From: Sulfurovum sp. bin170
Lineage (GTDB): Bacteria; Campylobacterota; Campylobacteria; Campylobacterales; Sulfurovaceae
DNA length: 5,656 nucleotides
Assembly: GCF_010892395.1 (NCBI RefSeq)
Contig: NZ_JAACKB010000085.1
Location: 1 to 5,656 of the forward strand
Direction: 5' to 3'
Position numbers and translations under genes: made by a program. The notes under the pieces are model-generated. The model worked only from the letters and a program-made list of their open reading frames with translations, had not been told where the DNA came from and searched no databases. Of this stretch, positions 1-5,656 are shown one piece after another. The stretch's first letter is position 1. Each line of letters opens with the position of its first letter.

Positions 1-1362
1 AAATCTATAGTTAAAATCTATACAGTATCAAAACACCCAAACTACTTGGAACCATGGAACAGCACAGTGAGTCGCTCTAGTGGTTCAGGAAGTATCATAT
101 CAGGTAACAGAATACTAACCAATGCTCATGTGGTGGCAAATGAGACATTTTTAGAAGTTAAAAAGTATGGAGATACCAAAAGATATCAGGCAAAAGTTTT
201 AGAGGTCTCTCACGAGACAGACTTGGCACTACTGGAAGTTAACGATAAGCATTTTTTTGATGAAACTACCGCACTTACATTTGGAGAACTACCAAAAATG
301 CAAGATAATGTAACAGTATATGGATATCCAATGGGTGGTAACACAATAAGTGTTAGTACAGGAATAGTATCAAGAATAGAACATAATATCTATGCTCATA
401 GTGGTCAAAGCTTTCTCTCTATACAGATTGATGCAGCGATAAACCCTGGGAATTCAGGTGGTCCGACTATCTCTAATGGCAAGATAGTTGGTGTTGTAAT
501 GCAACAGATAGCAATGGCTCAAAACATAGGCTATATGGTTCCTGTAGATGTAGTTCAACACTTTCTAAAAGATGTCGAGGATGGAGAGTATGATGGATTC
601 CCAAAATTAGGCATTCAGATAGATATGATAGAGAATCCAACACAAAAAGAGTACTATAAACTAGATGAAAAAGCTGGTGGTATCTTGGTGGTAGATATTC
701 TATACAACTCACCTTTCAAAGAGGTATTGCAAAAAGAGGATATCATAACAGCTATAGACCATCACAAAATAGAGAGTGATGGTACAGTTGAGTTTAGAGA
801 TAATCAATATACGCACTTCAAATATTATATAGATATACATCAATATGGAGATGAAGTCACCTTAGATATTCTTCGAAAAGGGGAAAAGATTACTCTCAAA
901 GTAAAACTTCCAGAAAAACAGAGTAGTGATAACTCCATCTATGCCAAACTAGAGTATGATAAGATGCCAAGCTACTTTATGCTTGGTGGATATGTATTCT
1001 CTGCACTGACTAAAAACCTCTTGAACTCATCTCCAATGCCACATCTTCCTTTGCGTTATGGTGCGACTAAATTTCCCACAGAGGATAGACAGGAGATTGT
1101 CATACTCTTAAAAGTATTGGCTTCTAGTCTTAGTCGTGGTGATTATAGTTTTGGTTTTTGGAAGATAGAGAAGATAAATGGGAAAAGTTTTAAAAATTTA
1201 AAAGAGTTCTACACCTTGATTTCTACTTCCAAAGAGAAATATATTGTTTTGGAGGATGAGGATGAGTCCAAACTCATTATAGATAAGAAAAAAGCAGAAG
1301 CGATTGAAGAGGAGATTTTGAGCAGATATAGTATTAAATCTGTTAAGTCTGATGATTTGTAA
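1..1362 (+). CDS. Deg/HtrA-family serine protease with PDZ domains, Deg9-like (5' end missing)
   Basis: This is a trypsin-like ATP-independent protease of the Deg/HtrA group, expected to degrade or process damaged proteins. The frame is open from base 1, so the gene starts left of the window; 453 residues are visible. Codons 1-19 (SIVKIYTVSKHPNYLEPW) already resemble the start of the protease domain in Deg9-type enzymes, so the in-frame TTG at 46 is not a credible start. The catalytic triad is intact: His43 in TNAHVV, Asp74 in HETDLALL and Ser152 in NPGNSGGP (window codons). A first PDZ domain follows at about codons 200-305 (FPKLGI to VKLPEK). A second, Deg-specific C-terminal PDZ region covers about 320-453, with PSYFMLGGYVF and INGKSFKNLKEF; the end, SVKSDDL, closely resembles the SAMSDDL near the end of plant Deg9 as I recall it. 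The C-terminus therefore looks complete. Any signal peptide would be outside the window, so location is unknown. It converges on the lipoprotein gene ending at 1386. Confidence 0.93.
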   Translation, partial: KSIVKIYTVSKHPNYLEPWNSTVSRSSGSGSIISGNRILTNAHVVANETFLEVKKYGDTKRYQAKVLEVSHETDLALLEVNDKHFFDETTALTFGELPKMQDNVTVYGYPMGGNTISVSTGIVSRIEHNIYAHSGQSFLSIQIDAAINPGNSGGPTISNGKIVGVVMQQIAMAQNIGYMVPVDVVQHFLKDVEDGEYDGFPKLGIQIDMIENPTQKEYYKLDEKAGGILVVDILYNSPFKEVLQKEDIITAIDHHKIESDGTVEFRDNQYTHFKYYIDIHQYGDEVTLDILRKGEKITLKVKLPEKQSSDNSIYAKLEYDKMPSYFMLGGYVFSALTKNLLNSSPMPHLPLRYGATKFPTEDRQEIVILLKVLASSLSRGDYSFGFWKIEKINGKSFKNLKEFYTLISTSKEKYIVLEDEDESKLIIDKKKAEAIEEEILSRYSIKSVKSDDL

Positions 1363-1372
1363 ATCATCAGAC
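1347..1372. terminator. Inverted repeat at the convergent gene junction, candidate bidirectional terminator
   Basis: A perfect 12-bp inverted repeat, GTCTGATGATTT at 1347-1358 and AAATCATCAGAC at 1361-1372, is separated by two bases, so a real hairpin would open the innermost pairs. The left arm lies in the last codons of the protease gene and the stop codon TAA (1360-1362) lies in the loop and right arm. It sits between two genes that converge (stops at 1362 and 1386), where a shared terminator is expected. Neither side has a strong T run: CCCTTTATAATAAA follows on the plus strand and TTAACAGA on the minus strand. The structure is certain, but terminator function is only likely. Confidence 0.55.
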
Positions 1373-1385
1373 CCTTTATAATAAA

Positions 1386-2885
1386 TTACTTATACTCATA
1401 AGTAGTATAAGTATGAATCGTATAACTACTCTCACTATTACTAGAAGTTGAAGTCATATATGTATCTATCCTAGTTGGTAAATCACTACTATTATATGTA
1501 ATCTCATTTCTTGTGACGGTTTTTCCTGTATAGGTTTGACCAGCATACTCATAACTACTAGTTATCTCTTCTCTGGTAATATTATTTTTACCATACCACC
1601 ATCCATAGTAAACTCCTCCAAATAGACTATCCCAATCATAAGGTGTATTTTTATTATCAAACTCTCTATCTATCTTCCAAGTCATTCCATTGCTATAAGT
1701 ATACTCTATATGCGTTGGATTATCACCTGTATAACTTATAGTCCAAGTCCAAGTTCCATTTTCATTATCAGTCCACTCTATTTTTATAGGTTTAGCACCA
1801 CTCCACTCAATAACTTTCCAATTACCATCAAGTTTACCATCAGTATAGTAGGTATGCTCTATCAATCTATCACCACTATATGAATATACTGCTCTATGTG
1901 TAGTTCTCTCTCCCTCATCACTATAAGTACATGAACTCTCTGTTAATCTATTTTTACTATCATAGTTATAGGTACACTCATCATCATCTATCATTCTATT
2001 GTTACTATCATACTGATATGTCTCTGTATCCTCTACATTCCCATCTTCATCATAGCTTGTCTCTTTTGAGAGAAACATGGTTCTACTACTTCCTGTACTA
2101 CTATTAGTAGCTTCAGACGGAGCATCTTTTTCTCTCTCTTTTTGAACAATCTCATCTGCTTCACTATCAGTAATCTCCAAATCTTTAAAGACATCATCTA
2201 TAATAGCATCCACACAAGCCACATTTCCATTACAAGCGTTTACTCTATCAGGAAGTGTTTTACTAATTCCTTTATCTCTTAAATCATTAGCCATATATTC
2301 AAGGTTTGCCAAGATTGATTGAGAGGAGTCAAGCTCTTTATCTTTTAGAGTATTGAAGTTTTTCATCAAATCTTTCAGAAGTACGGCATAGAACTTATCA
2401 ACGGAATCCATGCTTTTGACAGCTACAACTTCACTTGCATTCAGGTAATTCTCATCAACCATTGACTCCAAGATAGATAGCTCTTTGGTAGCATTCTGCT
2501 CTTTTGCCGCATCAACAGTGAAAGGTAATGCGAATTTACCATCATCATGTTGTACACTATCTCTATCTTGCATCACTAGTAAGAGCTTTTTATCTGGGTC
2601 AATATTCTCAAGCCAATATGAGTTGCTACCATCATCAAATACCTTTGCCCATATAGTATCAACTGTATCACCTTTATCAATAGTGATACTTGCTAAAATT
2701 TCTGTGCTTTCACAGAGATTGTTGTCGTTATTGTCTTGACAAACATTGACTACTATAGATTGTGGAATACCCACTAGATTTAAAATCCGTTGAAGCAACT
2801 CTTTTGCCTCTTTGCTACTATCACTGCCACAAGCTGTAAACCACATCGTACCTACTATTGTTAGTAGTAAAATTAATTTTTTCAT
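1386..2885 (-). CDS. Lipoprotein with calcium-loop-like motif and YD/DUF4595-like repeat region
   Basis: I do not recognise a named gene. The N-terminus (MKKLILLLTIVGTMWFTAC) is a lipoprotein signal with lipobox FTAC and lipidated Cys19; Gly20 follows, with no Asp at +2, so outer-membrane sorting is expected by the E. coli rule. Residues 38-48 (VGIPQSIVVNV) lead into DNNDNNLCESTE at 51-62. This fits a 12-residue EF-hand/dockerin-type loop with D51, N53, N55, E59 and E62 as ligands. Residues 130-250 look helical and charged. From about 275 to the end the protein is rich in Tyr, Thr and Ser, with short beta repeats such as YQYDSNNRM, YNYDSKNRL and YSYSGDRLIEH, like YD repeats or Bacteroidota DUF4595 proteins. 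Apart from Cys19, the cysteines form three close pairs (49/58, 218/224, 304/319), as expected for disulfides outside the cytoplasm. The ATG at 2885 has AAAGGAAC just upstream. It lies 47 bp after the WD40-caspase gene and is probably co-transcribed. Ligand binding or adhesion is a guess. Confidence 0.85.
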   Translation of the reverse strand: MKKLILLLTIVGTMWFTACGSDSSKEAKELLQRILNLVGIPQSIVVNVCQDNNDNNLCESTEILASITIDKGDTVDTIWAKVFDDGSNSYWLENIDPDKKLLLVMQDRDSVQHDDGKFALPFTVDAAKEQNATKELSILESMVDENYLNASEVVAVKSMDSVDKFYAVLLKDLMKNFNTLKDKELDSSQSILANLEYMANDLRDKGISKTLPDRVNACNGNVACVDAIIDDVFKDLEITDSEADEIVQKEREKDAPSEATNSSTGSSRTMFLSKETSYDEDGNVEDTETYQYDSNNRMIDDDECTYNYDSKNRLTESSCTYSDEGERTTHRAVYSYSGDRLIEHTYYTDGKLDGNWKVIEWSGAKPIKIEWTDNENGTWTWTISYTGDNPTHIEYTYSNGMTWKIDREFDNKNTPYDWDSLFGGVYYGWWYGKNNITREEITSSYEYAGQTYTGKTVTRNEITYNSSDLPTRIDTYMTSTSSNSESSYTIHTYTTYEYK

Positions 2886-2906
2886 TTTTTGTTCCTTTCA
2901 AATTTT

Positions 2907-2932
2907 AGGGTAGACACATTGGTCTACCCCTA
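2907..2932 (-). repeat. Short palindrome between the two lipoprotein genes (REP-like or attenuator hairpin)
   Basis: The gap between the caspase stop and the next gene is mostly an 8-bp perfect stem. Read on the minus strand it is GGGTAGAC (2929-2922), loop CAATGT, GTCTACCC (2915-2908). On the minus strand it is preceded by GTAG, whose first G is the last base of the caspase stop codon TAG, and followed by TAAAATTT. The form GTAGGGG...CCCTA resembles short dispersed palindromic repeats common between genes in several bacterial phyla; that link is from memory. As RNA it could partly terminate or protect the transcript between the two genes. The following T content is weak for a strong terminator. 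Confidence 0.6.
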
Positions 2933-4948
2933 CTATAATTTAAATATAAAATCTCCATCTTCTAAACTCTCATTTTTATATTGAGGTTTCTGTTGCTGTT
3001 TGGTTTTACCTTCAACATACTTTTTGATATAATCAGCAAGTGTTGTAAATCTAATATACCCATCTTTATCAACACTTGAATCCAATACTTCTAAAAAAGC
3101 CTGTGTAAATGGTGAGTGACCTGAACCATCTGATACAGGTTGGTCATCTCCTGCGGTTAAGATATTGATAGACTTTTTAGCTAAAAGGTCTCTAAATAGA
3201 TTGTTAATCTCACTATTGCTATCCGTTGAGGCTACGCTTGTAGGTTTTATTCTAACTGAACGAGTTTTTGTGTCATACTCAACGCTATCTAGCTGTTTAC
3301 TAGATACTCCTGCTATAGACTTTTTAGCATATTTTGACTCCATCGCAAGACCTGAGAAACAAGAGTCCAAGATAATACCAATATGTTTTGCTTTTGTATC
3401 TCGTGAGTACATAACCAGAGAGCTGATACTAAGTGCTGATTTATCATAATACATCACATCTGTACTAGGGCTGTTGAGGTCAGAGTTGAAATCATAAGGC
3501 AAGATATAACCCTCTCTTACATTGTTGTGTCCAGAGACTCCATCACCATGTCCTGCAAAATAGAACAGAGTTGCATCTTGGGCTGTGGAGAGCTGTTTAA
3601 TCTTTTTGAGTGCATCAAGCATTCTCTCTTTTGTAGCATTCTCATTATAGAGTTCGATGACTGAGAAACCTTTTTTTCTTAAAATTCCTGCTACACTTCT
3701 TGCATCTGTAATCGCATTATTCAGCCGTGGAAGAGAGAGTCGTTTGTAGTGGTCAATCCCTACGACAATAGCATACTGTTTTTTGTACCAAGTTGAGATA
3801 TTGCTACTAGTAGCTACTGGTACAGAGGCAGAACTACTTGACGAACTATCTGTAGGAGAGTAAGAGCTTTTTATCTGAAAAAGTTTGATATTTCTTTTAC
3901 CTTCAAGGGCTACAAGTAGATGTCCCGATTTGTTAATCGTAACACCGTAAGCTTTATCTTTTAGTACGATATTGGTTATATGTTTTCTCTTCTCCAAATC
4001 CCACAATCTAACAGTTTTATCCAGAGAACTAGATGCCATATAACTTCTATTGGTAGCTACGGCTATATCAGTAATGGGTCCTCTATGTTGGTCAAACTCT
4101 TTTAGCGTATTACCTTGGTTGTCTTTGAACTTCATGGTATATTTCCATACAGGAGGTCCATTTCTTTTTCTACTATTTCCCTCTGCACTTTCAACTTCTG
4201 TTAGTGCTGTTATCGTATAGTCATCAAAAGATTTAGCTTTTTTTATCTCACCATACTCATTGGATGGAGTGAGATAGGAGTAGACTGTTTTTTTCTTTAC
4301 TACATCCCAAATTTTTGTATTTTTATCTTTGGCACTGGAGACTATTTTTCTGTTGAAATCTATAAAAGAGATATTGGTGACCTCATCTTGATGTCCCTCT
4401 AGTCTTGCTATTTGATTACCTGCTTTTGCATTCCAAACATCTATAACTTTCTCCTCTCCACCACTTGCTACTTTTGTGGCATCTGAATTGAAAGCGATGG
4501 CTAATGTATCGTCTGAATTGCTCTGCATACGATGAATGAGCTTGTAACTATCCAGACTCCATATCTCTACGAAACCATCATCTCCTCCACAAGCTAGATA
4601 AGCTCCATCCAAGCTAATATCTATAGCTTTTATCTCATCATTTTTACTTTCTATATGGGCTATAGGTTGTAAATCCATACTATATATGGTAATAGTACTA
4701 CTATCCCCATATGTTATCAGTGTACTGTTTTTAGGATTGAAGTTTACTCCATATAGTTTGCTACTACTCTGGATAGTATTGATTAGCTCATAACTAAGTT
4801 CTCCACCGATAACGGTTAGTGGTTCTTTACTATCAACGGCTTTTGAAGAGCTTGTGGATATTCCTTTTGGAGTTGGTGAGCTATTTTGACAAGCTGATAC
4901 ACCTAGAATAAATATAAATAGGGTTAGGAGTTTGATAGAAGTTTTCAT
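2933..4948 (-). CDS. Lipoprotein with WD40 propeller fused to caspase-like (C14) protease domain
   Basis: This is a probable envelope-anchored cysteine protease of the caspase/metacaspase clan. Residues 1-20 form a lipoprotein signal (lipobox VSAC, Cys20), followed by a Ser/Pro-rich tether to about 45. Residues 50-360 hold about seven WD40 blades; the clear ones end in VEIW (130), IDVW (172), TKIWD (215) and VRLWD (317). The blade at about 220-282 is degenerate and has an inserted EVESAEGNSRKRNGPP loop. A Ser-rich linker (361-386) leads to the caspase domain at 388-671. That domain has YAIVVGIDHY, catalytic His467 in FYFAGHGDG, catalytic Cys530 in ILDSCFSG, and a p10-like ILTAGDDQPVSDG...HSPFTQAFLEVL. 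In metacaspases the Asp of DSC (here Asp528) helps bind P1 Arg/Lys, so cleavage after basic residues is likely. The ATG at 4948 has AAGGAACAGAA upstream and an extended -10 promoter. Bacterial caspases are usually cytosolic, so the lipobox is unusual. Substrate unknown. Confidence 0.93.
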   Translation of the reverse strand: MKTSIKLLTLFIFILGVSACQNSSPTPKGISTSSSKAVDSKEPLTVIGGELSYELINTIQSSSKLYGVNFNPKNSTLITYGDSSTITIYSMDLQPIAHIESKNDEIKAIDISLDGAYLACGGDDGFVEIWSLDSYKLIHRMQSNSDDTLAIAFNSDATKVASGGEEKVIDVWNAKAGNQIARLEGHQDEVTNISFIDFNRKIVSSAKDKNTKIWDVVKKKTVYSYLTPSNEYGEIKKAKSFDDYTITALTEVESAEGNSRKRNGPPVWKYTMKFKDNQGNTLKEFDQHRGPITDIAVATNRSYMASSSLDKTVRLWDLEKRKHITNIVLKDKAYGVTINKSGHLLVALEGKRNIKLFQIKSSYSPTDSSSSSSASVPVATSSNISTWYKKQYAIVVGIDHYKRLSLPRLNNAITDARSVAGILRKKGFSVIELYNENATKERMLDALKKIKQLSTAQDATLFYFAGHGDGVSGHNNVREGYILPYDFNSDLNSPSTDVMYYDKSALSISSLVMYSRDTKAKHIGIILDSCFSGLAMESKYAKKSIAGVSSKQLDSVEYDTKTRSVRIKPTSVASTDSNSEINNLFRDLLAKKSINILTAGDDQPVSDGSGHSPFTQAFLEVLDSSVDKDGYIRFTTLADYIKKYVEGKTKQQQKPQYKNESLEDGDFIFKL

Positions 4949-4979
4949 TTCTGTTCCTTATTTTAAAATGTTGGTTTTA

Positions 4980-4988
4980 ATTATAGCA
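4980..4988 (-). promoter_or_regulatory. Extended -10 promoter for the WD40-caspase operon
   Basis: The minus strand reads TGCTATAAT from 4988 to 4980, a perfect -10 hexamer with the TG of an extended -10. Transcription would start near 4973, giving a leader of about 25 bases that contains the AAGGAA ribosome site just before the ATG at 4948. A TTGACA lies at 5013-5008, but it is 22 bases from the -10, too far for a normal -35. Campylobacterota promoters are known to lean on the -10 and often lack a -35. A second TATAAT at 5025-5020 is a weaker alternative. Confidence 0.6.
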
Positions 4989-5026
4989 GAAGAGGATGTC
5001 TTTAAAGTGTCAATTTAATATTATAC

Positions 5027-5056
5027 TGTAGAGACAAGGCATGCCTTGTCTCTACA
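5027..5056. repeat. Perfect 30-bp palindrome, probable dispersed intergenic repeat
   Basis: Each half is TGTAGAGACAAGGCA followed by its exact reverse complement, with no spacer; pairing stops at 5026/5057. It lies in the 138-bp gap between the barrel gene and the WD40-caspase gene, upstream of the caspase promoter. It has no T run on either side, so it is a poor intrinsic terminator. The pattern GTAGAGAC...GTCTCTAC with a central GCATGC is like short palindromic repeats I recall from cyanobacteria and other phyla, suggesting a mobile or REP-like element rather than a local operator. No second copy of this exact sequence is in the window. Confidence 0.75.
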
Positions 5057-5059
5057 ACA

Positions 5060-5081
5060 GTGGTGCTTTTAAGCCCACCAC
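5060..5081 (-). terminator. Weak hairpin after the barrel gene, possible terminator
   Basis: GTGGTG at 5060-5065 pairs with CACCAC at 5076-5081, six bases downstream of the barrel gene stop on the minus strand. The inner part is AT-rich (CTTTTAAG) with a likely CC bulge. No T run follows, and the large palindrome begins four bases further on. It may act together with that palindrome to stop transcription or protect the 3' end. Confidence 0.3.
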
Positions 5082-5086
5082 AAATG

Positions 5087-5587
5087 TTAATCAAAGAAGT
5101 ATGTCAGGTATATATTAAGATAAGACTCTCTATAATCTTCAAAATCAATAAACAAAGCACCTGCTTCAGGAGTAATAGCAAAATTTTCAGTTAAAAATTT
5201 ATGTGCTCCAATATTTGTTCTCATACCATTTGAATCCCAGTCTCCAGTTGCAGTATAATCTGAGTGGTAGTATTGAGCTCCGATATAAGGTGTTAAAGTT
5301 GGTGTTTTTGCAAAATAGTAGTTTACACCCGCACCAAGCATATATATGGTTTCAGCATTTTGAGTATGAGTGAAAACATCTAACATTATCTCTATATCAT
5401 CAGTTAGAAACTTACCATACTGCCCAATAAATTGAATATTCTCATCACCCTCATCTGGAGAAGTAAGACGAGCAGTCGCAGCAACTCTGTTATTCCCCTC
5501 TTTAACCCCATTCTGCTCAAAAGTACCAGCACTAGCCAAAGTTGATAGCACCAAAACAGATGCCAATGTATTTTTTAAAATTTTCAT
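5087..5587 (-). CDS. Small outer-membrane beta-barrel protein with signal peptide
   Basis: This 166-residue protein is predicted to be exported and to form a small barrel in the outer membrane. Residues 1-20 (MKILKNTLASVLVLSTLASA) are a typical Sec signal with cleavage after ASA. The mature part shows eight amphipathic segments, about the number in OmpA/OmpW/OmpX-size barrels: VAATARLT, IQFIGQYGKFLT, IEIMLDVFTHT, YMLGAGVNYYF, LTPYIGAQYYHS, MRTNIGAHKFLT, FAITPEAGALFI and SYLNIYLTYFF. The last strand ends in aromatic residues plus Asp, close to the usual C-terminal aromatic signal for barrel assembly. The phrases 'GQYGKFLTDDIEI' and 'PYIGAQYYHSD' are typical of outer-membrane barrel families in Campylobacterota. 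There is no periplasmic OmpA peptidoglycan-binding domain. The ATG at 5587 has a strong AAGGAG eight bases upstream. No cysteines are present. Function beyond a barrel, such as pore or adhesin, cannot be seen. It is probably its own transcription unit. Confidence 0.85.
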   Translation of the reverse strand: MKILKNTLASVLVLSTLASAGTFEQNGVKEGNNRVAATARLTSPDEGDENIQFIGQYGKFLTDDIEIMLDVFTHTQNAETIYMLGAGVNYYFAKTPTLTPYIGAQYYHSDYTATGDWDSNGMRTNIGAHKFLTENFAITPEAGALFIDFEDYRESYLNIYLTYFFD

Positions 5588-5656
5588 AATTAAAAACTCC
5601 TTATATATTTAATTAATTACAATTAAAATCATACATCAAATTAAGTTAAAGCTAAG
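5588..5656 (-). promoter_or_regulatory. Leader and probable promoter region of the barrel gene
   Basis: This AT-rich leader reads on the minus strand with AAGGAG at 5602-5597, eight bases from the ATG, which fixes the start. A possible -10 (TATGAT, 5633-5628) lies about 40 bases upstream of the ATG, with no clear -35 in the remaining bases. The ribosome site is clear; the promoter is tentative because the window ends here. Confidence 0.4.

Noticed and set aside
46..48. In-frame TTG as start of the Deg protease
   Set aside because: The frame is open back to base 1 and the codons before it encode residues typical of the protease domain; no ribosome site precedes the TTG. The gene is cut by the window edge.
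473..712. Minus-strand open frame of 79 codons
   Set aside because: It lies wholly inside the Deg protease gene opposite its catalytic Ser region, with a composition explained by the antisense of that gene.
2485..2739. Plus-strand open frame of 84 codons with a hydrophobic look
   Set aside because: It is antisense to the repeat lipoprotein gene; Ser/Leu richness follows from the opposite coding strand.
1386..2885. RHS/YD polymorphic toxin
   Set aside because: The repeat region is short, has no RHS core-cleavage motif and no toxin tip, and no small immunity gene follows.
3165..3449. Plus-strand open frame of 94 codons
   Set aside because: It is antisense to the caspase catalytic domain, which has unmistakable motifs in the other frame.
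2933..4948. Phage-defence caspase operon (CBASS, Avs or type III CRISPR-linked)
   Set aside because: No cyclase, STAND ATPase, CRISPR gene, gasdermin or other defence partner is present, and the protein carries a lipoprotein signal.
5008..5013. TTGACA as a -35 box for the caspase promoter
   Set aside because: It is 22 bases from the TATAAT at 4980-4985, outside the usual 16-18 spacing; the extended -10 suffices.
5027..5056. CRISPR repeat or integration site
   Set aside because: Only one copy exists, with no spacers, no cas genes, and no integrase or tRNA nearby.

Overview
The window is an AT-rich stretch of bacterial DNA that looks like part of a Gram-negative chromosome. It holds four protein genes, all apparently for envelope or secreted proteins, and no RNA gene, CRISPR array, integrase or transposase. 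Low GC, strong AAGGA-type ribosome sites, small lipoproteins of the 'VNVCQDxNxN' style and the gene mix suggest a marine or sediment Campylobacterota (Sulfurovum/Sulfurimonas-like). This is inference from style; there is no phylogenetic marker here.

Layout. Positions 1-1362 (+) carry the 3' part of a Deg/HtrA serine protease of the Deg9-like subtype; its start lies to the left of the window. It converges on a block of three minus-strand genes, with a 12-bp inverted repeat at the junction (1347-1372). Reading the minus strand from the right, the block holds: an 8-strand outer-membrane barrel protein with a signal peptide (5087-5587); a 138-bp gap with a perfect 30-bp palindrome and a good extended -10 promoter; a 671-aa lipoprotein joining a seven-bladed WD40 propeller to a caspase-like (peptidase C14) domain with an intact His/Cys dyad (2933-4948); a 47-bp gap mostly filled by a second palindrome; and a 499-aa lipoprotein with a calcium-loop-like motif and a Tyr/Thr-rich, YD/DUF4595-like repeat region (1386-2885).

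How they may work together. The WD40-caspase and the repeat lipoprotein are probably co-transcribed from the promoter at about 4980-4988. Both have lipoboxes, and neither has Asp after the lipid cysteine, so under the E. coli Lol rule both would be sent to the outer membrane. A caspase-like protease tethered in the envelope next to a WD40 sensor/scaffold is the most unusual element. Its partner lipoprotein could be a substrate, ligand or adhesin, but nothing in the sequence proves a link. The barrel gene and the Deg protease are probably independent neighbours.

The two palindromes resemble short dispersed repeats seen between genes in many bacterial genomes, and one sits directly against a stop codon.
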